NCBI GenBank assembly: GCA_035391225.1
Contig: DAOPKN010000004.1
Location: 1 to 64,000, forward strand
Reading direction: 5' to 3'
DNA from: DAOPKN01 sp035391225
Lineage (GTDB): Bacteria > Thermotogota > Thermotogae > MWEM01
DNA: 64,000 bases
In this document: positions 40,767 through 48,233 of the stretch, one piece after another
Position numbering within the stretch: the stretch's first letter is position 1
How the letters are laid out: every line of letters starts with the position of its first letter
Program-made: the position numbers and the translations under genes
The notes under the pieces: model-generated
Seen by the model: only the letters and a program-made list of their open reading frames with translations
Database searches by the model: none
What the model was told of the DNA's origin: nothing

Positions 40767-40797
40767 GCTCGCGCAAAAAACGCGGGCGAGGTTTTTT
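40767..40797 (+). terminator. Terminator after cheB
   Basis: CTCGC/GCGAG stem around a GC-rich internal loop, followed by six T residues. It separates the kor/dgkA/cheB unit from the lipoprotein gene. Confidence 0.55.
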
Positions 40798-40861
40798 GCA
40801 ACGGGAAACCTTCTTCGGCGTGGTAACGCGATACCCGTTGCTTTTTTGGGGGGGACTATTC

Positions 40862-43120
40862 ATGTGGAAAAATGTGCTGTTGTTCTTCGCGATTTCTTTG
40901 GTGTTTCTCTTCTTGGTTTCTTGTTACCCGGTGACCTACGGTTCCATCGAGGGATATGCACGTATCCAAGCGGAAGGGATTGCCGATGTGATGCTGTTGG
41001 TGACTTCGCTGGGCATTCCCGAACAAAAAATGCAAGTGCAAAGCGATGCCAATGGTTTTTTCCAGGTGACGGGTTTGCGCTCGGGGAATTGGAGTGTTCA
41101 GGCATCCTATACCTCACCGGGGAACCTTTTGTTCACCGCGAATGCCACGATTTCCGTGGCTGCGGAGGGCCCCTTTTTCCTCGAGTTGGAGCTGCATCCC
41201 CAACCGTTTTCCGACACCACCTGGGCATTGGCCATACTGAGTCAGGATGACCTTTCCGCATTGGAGGGATGGGCTTCCATTTTCGCGCCGTACCCTACCT
41301 TTCCCGTGACAGTGATGCGAAAGACTGCCGAGGAAGGGGTGGAAGGCTACTACTGGAACGAGGGCCAATGGAAGCAGATGTGCGTACTGCAGCAGGGCGA
41401 TTGGGAGGAACGCACCGCGAAGTTCCTTGCGCTTTCGCGGGAGGTGTTTCCCTCTGACCGGCACGCGCTTTTGCTCCAGGAAAGGGGATTTGGTTGGCGG
41501 TCCGCGTACCCGGAATCGGTGTTCTACGAGAAAACCACTTCCGCCCTGGAGTACGATCGCATCTTCGAAGGATTGCAATTCGACGTCCTGTACGCCTTGG
41601 GTTCGTACTCCACGTTACTGGAAACGCTGTACCAGTGGAAGGATCATTTTACCACGGTGGTGGGTTTCCAAAGCGAGGCCATTGACCTGCACACCACCTT
41701 TGCGGAGGGATTGGCTCCGCTAACCAGCCAGTCGCCGCTTGCGGCCTCTTCCGTGGCGAATCACTTTTTCCAGGCGAGCTTGCCCGTGTTGCAGGCACGG
41801 CAAGGCCAACTGGAGCAAGAGCAGAAGGGGTTGGGCATGTCGGTGGTACAGATGGCATCCCTGCAAAGCCTGGCAGATGCATTCCTCCTGATGGTCGGCG
41901 ACTTGGAGTTCTTGCTCAGCGAGGCGGATGTGAGCCGCTTTTTGCGTATGGACCTTGGATACACGTTCGAATGGCAGACGTTGCAGTACGACTTCTCGGA
42001 TTACAAGGACATGGGGGCCTGGGCCCACGTGCTCGAAGAGCTACTGGATGGGAAATTGGTGCGCAACGGCTTTTGCGTGTACTCCAACGACGAAGGGTTT
42101 TCGTACGATTCTGCCAACCCCAATATCCAACAGGCACTCCAACACGCTTCCCAGTTCGGGGACGCGTTGGAGCAAACAGTTATCAACCATTTCCAAGTTG
42201 GCTTTTCTGCGGACATCCAAAAGACCGAAGGCAAGTGGGGGTTCCGGAACTACGCGAACGCTACGGGAATCGGTTTCTGGTACCCCGTGGGAGTGCGTGG
42301 GGGATTATGGAACGTATTCGGCAAGGAGAACTACGACCGCCTTGCCTTCTCCGCGTTTTCGGGTTGGCCCGTTTTCCTCAACCGGCTTCTCAGCGTGCAA
42401 GATTTGCCTTCCGAGGTTCGCGTGCGCATTGGAAGCCAAGGGCAATTGGTTTCACAAGCCGCTTTTGATCCCACCCAACCCTTGGAAGGTAGCGGGGCTG
42501 CTTTTTTTGCCGGTTTCATCGATCGCCAAGCTATCGATCGCATTTGGATGAAACTGGGGGAATCCTACTTCTCCGAAATGACTCTTGCCGAAGAGGGAGG
42601 AGCGTACTTCGAAGACGAGAGTTCCATACGCATGTTCCTTCCGGTCAGTGCGAATGATTTCGGGAAAGCCGTGGGAGGACGTGTGTTGCTCGTGGGAAAA
42701 GAGGAACCGGTGGAGTTCACCACGGGCATGGTGTTACCCCCCGCAAGAGGGCATTTGCTGATGATCCTGGACGAGGAACACAACGGGCTATTGGATGTGC
42801 AACCGGGCCATTCCTGCAGTGTTTCGCTGGAACACCTGTTGGAATTCGAAGCACGGATGCAGGAGGGAGCTGACCCCTTGCTGCTGGACGTGCAAGCCGT
42901 GGTCTATGACCAAACCGGTTGCCCGATCCTGCACGTGCCTTTAGCGTTCCAGCAAGTGTTCCAAGGGCAACAAATCTGGAAATCCACGAGTCTTTCCGCG
43001 CGGGATGTAGCGGCCTCGGGTGTCTTTCGTACCGAGCTATGGGTTTCGCAAAAAGGCACGCAAAGCGAGTCGTGGAACCAAGCCACCGCCCAAAACTGGG
43101 TGATCGAAATCATCCCCTGA
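40862..43120 (+). CDS. Large lipoprotein resembling an inactivated clostripain-family (C11) peptidase
   Basis: 752 residues from ATG 40862 (GGGGGGG upstream). The lipobox VFLFLVSC puts the protein at an envelope surface. A short carboxypeptidase-regulatory-like beta module (SIEGYARIQAEG, DANGFFQVTGLRSGNWSVQA) follows at ~25-115. Residues ~120-450 have the C11 layout, but the catalytic positions appear lost: ERGFGW (~206) replaces the usual xHGxGW and FDVLYALGSYSTLLETLYQW (~240) replaces the usual FDACLMxxxE segment. The C-terminal ~250 residues are beta-rich. Catalytic loss is inferred by comparison from memory. coaD follows after 12 bp. Confidence 0.65.
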   Translation: MWKNVLLFFAISLVFLFLVSCYPVTYGSIEGYARIQAEGIADVMLLVTSLGIPEQKMQVQSDANGFFQVTGLRSGNWSVQASYTSPGNLLFTANATISVAAEGPFFLELELHPQPFSDTTWALAILSQDDLSALEGWASIFAPYPTFPVTVMRKTAEEGVEGYYWNEGQWKQMCVLQQGDWEERTAKFLALSREVFPSDRHALLLQERGFGWRSAYPESVFYEKTTSALEYDRIFEGLQFDVLYALGSYSTLLETLYQWKDHFTTVVGFQSEAIDLHTTFAEGLAPLTSQSPLAASSVANHFFQASLPVLQARQGQLEQEQKGLGMSVVQMASLQSLADAFLLMVGDLEFLLSEADVSRFLRMDLGYTFEWQTLQYDFSDYKDMGAWAHVLEELLDGKLVRNGFCVYSNDEGFSYDSANPNIQQALQHASQFGDALEQTVINHFQVGFSADIQKTEGKWGFRNYANATGIGFWYPVGVRGGLWNVFGKENYDRLAFSAFSGWPVFLNRLLSVQDLPSEVRVRIGSQGQLVSQAAFDPTQPLEGSGAAFFAGFIDRQAIDRIWMKLGESYFSEMTLAEEGGAYFEDESSIRMFLPVSANDFGKAVGGRVLLVGKEEPVEFTTGMVLPPARGHLLMILDEEHNGLLDVQPGHSCSVSLEHLLEFEARMQEGADPLLLDVQAVVYDQTGCPILHVPLAFQQVFQGQQIWKSTSLSARDVAASGVFRTELWVSQKGTQSESWNQATAQNWVIEIIP

Positions 43121-43132
43121 AGGGAGAATGCC

Positions 43133-43633
43133 ATGTCGGTCGCAATCTATCCGGGAACCTTCGATCCCATCACGTTTGGGCACATCGATGTGGCCGTTCG
43201 CGCATCGCGGCCTTTCGAGAAGCTCGTTCTGCTGATCATGAACAACCCGCTCAAGCCTTCCACGCTGTTTAACAAGGAGGAACGCATGCAGATGGCGCAG
43301 GAAGTGTTTTCCGACTATCCCAACATCCAGATCGATACGCACTCCGGGCTGATGGTGGAGTACGCGCGGCAAAACGAGGTACACGTTGTGGTGCGCGGGT
43401 TACGTGCGGTTTCTGACTTCGAATACGAAATGCAAATGGCTGCGGCCAACAAAATCCTTTTCCCGGAACTGGACACCTTTTTCCTGATGACCGACACGCG
43501 TTACTCGTTTATTTCTTCCTCGTTGGTCAAGGAGATAGCCTTGCATGGCGGTTCGGTGGATATGTGGGTTCCCCCAAGCATTCGCGAACGATTGCAGCGA
43601 AAGGTTTCGAGGGGTGCAAAACAGCCCGGGTAG
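43133..43633 (+). CDS. coaD: Phosphopantetheine adenylyltransferase
   Basis: 166 residues. It transfers AMP from ATP to 4'-phosphopantetheine in coenzyme A synthesis. YPGTFDPITFGHIDVAVRA contains the nucleotidyltransferase TxGH-type motif; VVRGLRAVSDFEYEMQMA and SSSLVKEIALHGG are typical. It follows the C11-like lipoprotein by 12 bp. Confidence 0.98.
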   Translation: MSVAIYPGTFDPITFGHIDVAVRASRPFEKLVLLIMNNPLKPSTLFNKEERMQMAQEVFSDYPNIQIDTHSGLMVEYARQNEVHVVVRGLRAVSDFEYEMQMAAANKILFPELDTFFLMTDTRYSFISSSLVKEIALHGGSVDMWVPPSIRERLQRKVSRGAKQPG

Positions 43634-43667
43634 GGGAAAAAAACCCAAATCGTGGAGGTAGCTTCTT

Positions 43668-44939
43668 TTGAGAGACTATCGGAGCATTGAACTTTGGAAA
43701 AACGTTTCACCTGAAGAATGGAACGACTGGAAGTGGCAACTGAAAAACCGCATCATGGACGTGGAATCGCTGGAAAAGGTATTGCCGCTGGAGGAAAACG
43801 AGAAGAAAACCATTGGACACAGCCTCGAATTCCTGCGGATGGCCATTACTCCTTACTACCTCACGCTCATCGACCCGGAAAACAAGGACGATCCGGTGCG
43901 CAAGCAAGCCATTCCCACCACCCAGGAACTGGAGATAGCCCCGGAGGACATGTTGGACCCGCTGCACGAAGACGTGGATTCTCCCACACCGGGCCTCACC
44001 CACCGTTATCCCGATCGTGTTTTGCTGCTGGTGACCGACATGTGCTCGATGTACTGCAGGCACTGCACGCGCCGGAGAAAGGCCGGAGAAACCGACCGCG
44101 CATTACCGGCCGAATACGTGGACCTCGCGGTGGAATACCTTCGTGAGCACAGCGAAGTTCGCGACGTGTTGATTTCGGGTGGAGACCCGTTAACCCTTTC
44201 CACCGCACGCCTGGAAGACATCATCCGCAAGATCACTTCGGTGCCGAGCGTGGAGATCGTGCGCATCGGTTCGCGTACCCCGGTGGTTCTTCCGCAACGT
44301 GTCGATGATGAGCTGGTGGCGATGCTGAAAAAGTACCAACCTGTCTGGTTGAACACGCATTTCAACCACCCCAAGGAAATGACACCCGATTCGATGCGCG
44401 CACTGGCCAAGTTGGCAGACAACGGAATCGTGCTGGGAAACCAAACCGTACTGCTGCGCGGGGTGAACGATCACCCGGAAATCATGAAGAAACTGGTGCA
44501 CGTTCTCGTGAAAAACCGGGTGCGCCCGTACTACATCTACCAATGCGATCTTTCCCGTGGATTGATGCATTTCCGCACCACCGTGGCCAAGGGACTGGAA
44601 ATCATGGAGTACCTTCGTGGCCACACCAGCGGGTTTGCCGTTCCCACCTACGTGGTGGATGCTCCGCATGGAGGGGGAAAGATCCCGGTGATGCCCCAGT
44701 ACCTGGTTTCGATCGGGGAGAACAAGGTAATCCTCCGAAACTACGAGGGGGGATTGTTCGTGTACGACGAACCCAAGAATTACGAGGCCCAGGCAATGCC
44801 CGACGAAATCCTGGAAGAAAACCGAAAGAGCAAGGAAGGTTTGGCCAGCATGTTGACCGGGAACCGAAAAAGCCTTGTACCAAAGGGCACGCGCCGACTG
44901 GACCGGGCGGGGGAATGGAAAAAGAACCATTCGCACTGA
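43668..44939 (+). CDS. kamA: L-lysine 2,3-aminomutase
   Basis: 423 residues from TTG 43668 (GTGGAGG upstream). A radical-SAM, PLP enzyme making L-beta-lysine. CSMYCRHC holds the [4Fe-4S] ligands, APHGGGKIPV the PLP lysine, and YYIYQCDLSRG and VVDAPHGGG the substrate-binding aspartates, so it is a genuine lysine mutase, not an EpmB-type short homologue. The C-terminal oligomerisation region is present. The next gene starts inside it. Lysine fermentation or beta-lysine osmolyte synthesis are both possible; no other lysine-fermentation gene is beside it. Confidence 0.95.
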   Translation: MRDYRSIELWKNVSPEEWNDWKWQLKNRIMDVESLEKVLPLEENEKKTIGHSLEFLRMAITPYYLTLIDPENKDDPVRKQAIPTTQELEIAPEDMLDPLHEDVDSPTPGLTHRYPDRVLLLVTDMCSMYCRHCTRRRKAGETDRALPAEYVDLAVEYLREHSEVRDVLISGGDPLTLSTARLEDIIRKITSVPSVEIVRIGSRTPVVLPQRVDDELVAMLKKYQPVWLNTHFNHPKEMTPDSMRALAKLADNGIVLGNQTVLLRGVNDHPEIMKKLVHVLVKNRVRPYYIYQCDLSRGLMHFRTTVAKGLEIMEYLRGHTSGFAVPTYVVDAPHGGGKIPVMPQYLVSIGENKVILRNYEGGLFVYDEPKNYEAQAMPDEILEENRKSKEGLASMLTGNRKSLVPKGTRRLDRAGEWKKNHSH

Positions 44940-45934
44940 ACTTTCCCGAGCGAACGCTGGTGTCCATCGTGGGGCTGGCGAAGAACGTGGGAAAGACCAC
45001 CTTCCTGAATTTCCTGTCCCAACGGCTTTCGGAAGAGGGACGCAATGCACTCCTTCTTTCCGTGGGAAGAGACGGGGAGGGCGTGGACCGCTTGGAATTC
45101 GTGGACAAACCTCCCGTTTGTGTTCCCGAGGGTTTCTTGGTGTTCACCCCCGAAAACTTCTTGGGAAACAGGGCGGCGTTCGAAGTTTTGGATTCCTTCC
45201 CGGAGAAGCTGGGGTCGTACCACTTCGTGATGGCGCGGGCCCTGGTTTCCACGGAGGTGGAGCTGGTGACACCCGGCAGCTTCGCCTCCATGGAGAAGGC
45301 CATTGCGAAGTGCTTTTGCCACAACTGGGCCAGTAACGTGCTGGTGGATGGTGCACTGGGGCGCCAGAGCCATGCAGGTTCCCTTCGCTCTTACGGGGTT
45401 TTCCTCGTTTCGGGTGGAAGCGTGCCCGGTGCCCAAAGCGAAGTGGTCCGCCAGACGTTGTTCGCCGTGGAAAAGTTGGAATTGCCCCCGTTTCCCCAGC
45501 ACATCGCGCACCTTTTTGCCCTGCAACCCGAAAAAGCCCCGAAGGGTTTCCTGTGGGATCCCGGGGAGTGTGAACCCCTTTTGTTTGATTCGCTGATCCA
45601 GCAGCCGGAGATTTGTGGTAAAATAAAGGAAGGAAGCGTACTGTTCAATCCGGGAGTTGTCACTTCCTCCCTGTTGCAGCGACTTTTCCAAAGGCGTTTG
45701 CCCTTTTCCCTGGTGGTCGAAGACGGTTCTGCGTTCCTCGTGGAGAAAGAAGAGTTCGACCGGATGCGCCAGCGGGGAATTGCAGTGTACGCACGGTTTC
45801 CCCTTCGCGTTCTTGGAATCGTGGTCAATCCCTGGGGGGTGCGTCGGTCGGTGGAAGGGGACAAGTTGGTGGGGGAATTGAAGCAAGCGCTTCCCGGCAA
45901 GATGGTTTGGGATGTTCTGTCTTTGACAAGTTAA
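44915..45934 (+). CDS. P-loop NTPase of unknown function coupled to kamA
   Basis: 339 residues from ATG 44915, overlapping kamA by 25 bp. Walker A is SIVGLAKNVGKTTFLNFL (~17-34); ALLLSVGRDGEGVDRL follows as in MobB/CobQ-like or MeaB-like small GTP/ATPases. A central domain with VLVDGALGRQSHAG could supply the Walker B Asp. No membrane segment. The tight overlap with kamA suggests a role in handling lysine mutase or a related aminomutase, comparable in position to KamB/KamC-type accessory genes, but this is inferred from context alone. Confidence 0.75.
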   Translation: MEKEPFALNFPERTLVSIVGLAKNVGKTTFLNFLSQRLSEEGRNALLLSVGRDGEGVDRLEFVDKPPVCVPEGFLVFTPENFLGNRAAFEVLDSFPEKLGSYHFVMARALVSTEVELVTPGSFASMEKAIAKCFCHNWASNVLVDGALGRQSHAGSLRSYGVFLVSGGSVPGAQSEVVRQTLFAVEKLELPPFPQHIAHLFALQPEKAPKGFLWDPGECEPLLFDSLIQQPEICGKIKEGSVLFNPGVVTSSLLQRLFQRRLPFSLVVEDGSAFLVEKEEFDRMRQRGIAVYARFPLRVLGIVVNPWGVRRSVEGDKLVGELKQALPGKMVWDVLSLTS

Positions 45935-45997
45935 CGTTCTTGTTTGTTTTGCGATTTCGAAAAACTGTTTGAAAAAACCTTCGAAAGAGGTGATTGT

Positions 45998-46555
45998 ATG
46001 GACTACCGGGTTGCAACGAAAGGTTTTTCCGCGAGCGAGTCGATTACGGACTACGTGGACAAGAAGGTTTCCAAGTTGGAGAAAGTCCTTCCGGATGGAG
46101 ACCATGTCCGCTTGGATGTGATGATCGAACGGGAAAAAAGCCGGTTCACCGGGGAATTGACCCTGCACCTTCGTGGTGGTGTGATTCGCACGGAAGAGAC
46201 CACCAACGACCTGTACACCTCCTTTGACATTGCCCTGGAAGCAATGGAGAAAAAGCTTCGCCGCTACAAGCAAAGGAGGATGGTCCGCCACAAAATGGGA
46301 ACCAAGGGCATGGGAGAAGAAATGGCCCAAGAAGTCCCTCCTCTGCCGGTCGAGGAAGAGAACGGGGAAGAACTGCCGGAAGTGGTTCGGACAAAACGTT
46401 TTTTCCTTCGTCCCATGAAGATGGAAGAGGCATTGCTCCAGCTCGACATGTTGGGACACGAGTTTTTCGTCTTCAAGAACGATGAAAGCGACGAGATCAA
46501 CCTGGTGTACAAGAGGAAAAACGGCACCATCGGTTTGATAGAATTTGAGGTGTAA
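45998..46555 (+). CDS. hpf: Ribosome hibernation promoting factor, long form
   Basis: 185 residues from ATG 45998 (AAGAGGTGAT upstream). The N-terminal S30AE domain (DYRVATKGFSASESITDYVD, DNDLYTSFDIALEAMEKKL-type helix) binds the 30S subunit. A Glu/Pro-rich linker joins a C-terminal dimerisation domain (VVRTKRFFLRPMKMEEALLQ, GHEFFVFKNDES), so it forms 100S ribosome dimers. It has its own strong terminator. With RsfS in the same window, two ribosome-silencing factors are present. Confidence 0.95.
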   Translation: MDYRVATKGFSASESITDYVDKKVSKLEKVLPDGDHVRLDVMIEREKSRFTGELTLHLRGGVIRTEETTNDLYTSFDIALEAMEKKLRRYKQRRMVRHKMGTKGMGEEMAQEVPPLPVEEENGEELPEVVRTKRFFLRPMKMEEALLQLDMLGHEFFVFKNDESDEINLVYKRKNGTIGLIEFEV

Positions 46556-46565
46556 CCAGCAACGG

Positions 46566-46588
46566 AAGCCCCTTCGGGGGCTTTTTTT
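46566..46588 (+). terminator. Intrinsic terminator after hpf
   Basis: AGCCCC-TTCG-GGGGCT with a stable TTCG tetraloop and seven T residues. Confidence 0.93.
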
Positions 46589-46640
46589 CTCCCGAGGGAA
46601 AAGCCGTTACGCCCGGAGCGGAAAATGGGGTCGTTTGGGT

Positions 46641-46646
46641 TATAAT
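46641..46646 (+). promoter_or_regulatory. Promoter of rng
   Basis: TATAAT preceded by GGGT, about 115 bp before the rng start, leaving a leader that contains a terminator-like hairpin. Confidence 0.55.
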
Positions 46647-46660
46647 AGGGCGAGATCCCC

Positions 46661-46709
46661 CCTTTTTTCCTTTGGAAAAAGCCTCCCGTGGGAACGGGGA
46701 GTTTTTTTT
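46661..46709 (+). promoter_or_regulatory. Leader hairpins and probable attenuator upstream of rng
   Basis: A first hairpin TTTTTCC-TTT-GGAAAAA (46664-46680) is followed by CTCCCGT-GGGA-ACGGGGAG and eight T residues (46683-46709). This is a full intrinsic terminator between promoter and start codon. C-rich sequence at 46656-46662 could pair with the G-rich arm and prevent its formation. RNase E/G genes are often autoregulated through their 5' UTR. Confidence 0.6.
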
Positions 46710-46759
46710 AGAGGCAAAAAATTTTTCCAGGCAGATGCTTGGAGGGAAATGGATCAGAG

Positions 46760-48223
46760 GTGAGACCTATCGTAATTTCAAACCCGTTGATAAAAAGAAT
46801 GTTAGTGGGCTCCGTGGATGATGAGATCATGTTGGCCGTTCTGGAAGGAAACCAGCTCATGGAGCTTCACCTGGAGGAAATCGACAACGAAAGTATCATG
46901 GGAAGTATTTTCCTGTGTCGCGTGGAGAACTACGTGTCCAGCTTGGACGCCGTATTCGTGAATATCGGCAAATCCAAGAACGCTTTTTTGCGCAGCAAGG
47001 ACATCGTGCGCAAGGCAGTGAACCACCAGACGGGGGGGAAGGGAACCCCGGAAAGCCTTCCGAAGCACCAGAAACTCATGGTACAGGTCAAGAAGGATGC
47101 CATCGGCTCCAAGGGCCCCCAAGTCACAACCAATATTGGGATCGCGGGGCGATTCCTGGTGTACATGCCCTATTCCAAGTCCATTGGCGTATCCAAGAAA
47201 ATCGAAAACCCCGAGGAGAGGCGGCGCTTGCACGATTTCATGAGCAGGCTCACGAGCGATGATGGGGTGATCGTCCGAACCGTTGCCCGCGAAATTCCGC
47301 TGTCCGTTTTGGAGGAAGAGTTCCAAGGACTCAAGAAGCAATGGGGTGACGTGTTCAAGAACTTCCAACGGTTCAAGAAATCCCGGGAACTGTACGAGGA
47401 ACCCGATATCTTGGAGCAGATCATGCGGGAAAAGTACGATTCCAGCGTGGATGAGGTGGTCACGAATTCCCCGGAAATCCATGCCCGGCTCGAAGAGATC
47501 CTCAAGAAATTCGAGAAGAAACCCGTGAAGGGAAAACTGCGGTTGTGCAAGGAAGACATCTTCGAATTGTACCGCGTGAACACCCAACTGGAGGATCTGT
47601 ACCGTCGGAAAATCCCGTTGGATTGCGGGGGAAGCCTTTTCATCGATCGCACCGAAGCTCTTTCGGTGATCGACGTGAACTCGGGTAGCAACGTGTCCAA
47701 TGGCATCACGCGCGACATGGTTTTGGAGACGAATGTGCAAGCTGCCAAGGAAATGGTGCGCCAGGTGCGGCTGCGCAACCTGAGCGGAATCATCATCGGC
47801 GACTTCATCGACATGGAAGAGGAAAACGATCGCGTTACCGTGTTGAAGGTCTTGGAGGAGGAGCTCAAGAAAGATAAAGCGAAGACCTCCGTGCTGGGCT
47901 TTACCCGCCTCGGATTGATCGAGATGACCCGGAAACGCAGTTCTCCACCGCTGGAAGAGTTGCTCTTCGAAAAGTGCCCCATCTGCCATGGCGAAGGGTT
48001 GGTTTTGGCTCCCCGGCGCATCCTGCGCATGCTGGAAAAAGAAATGGCGCAGTCCAAGTCCATGAAAGACGTCGTGGAAGTGGATGTGAACCTGCACTGG
48101 AGCCTTTCCGGGTACCTCTCCAAGGAATGGCGAGAAGCCCAGGAAAAGGAAAGTGGAAAGAAGATCAATATCGAGTTTTCCCGGAAAGACCCTGGGGGAT
48201 ACGACGTGAAATTCAAAAAATAG
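46760..48223 (+). CDS. rng: Ribonuclease G/E-family endoribonuclease
   Basis: 487 residues from GTG 46760 (start uncertain; TTG 46739 and ATG 46799 are alternatives). It processes 5S/16S rRNA and decays mRNA. S1 domain (GSIFLCRVENYVSSLDAVFVNIG), RNase H-like and 5'-sensor parts, catalytic Asp motifs VIDVNSGSNVSNG and IIGDFIDMEEE, and the zinc-link CPICHGEG are all present. No long C-terminal scaffold, so it is RNase G-like. The GH57 gene follows after 10 bp. Confidence 0.95.
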   Translation: MRPIVISNPLIKRMLVGSVDDEIMLAVLEGNQLMELHLEEIDNESIMGSIFLCRVENYVSSLDAVFVNIGKSKNAFLRSKDIVRKAVNHQTGGKGTPESLPKHQKLMVQVKKDAIGSKGPQVTTNIGIAGRFLVYMPYSKSIGVSKKIENPEERRRLHDFMSRLTSDDGVIVRTVAREIPLSVLEEEFQGLKKQWGDVFKNFQRFKKSRELYEEPDILEQIMREKYDSSVDEVVTNSPEIHARLEEILKKFEKKPVKGKLRLCKEDIFELYRVNTQLEDLYRRKIPLDCGGSLFIDRTEALSVIDVNSGSNVSNGITRDMVLETNVQAAKEMVRQVRLRNLSGIIIGDFIDMEEENDRVTVLKVLEEELKKDKAKTSVLGFTRLGLIEMTRKRSSPPLEELLFEKCPICHGEGLVLAPRRILRMLEKEMAQSKSMKDVVEVDVNLHWSLSGYLSKEWREAQEKESGKKINIEFSRKDPGGYDVKFKK

Positions 48224-48233
48224 GGGGGATTGG

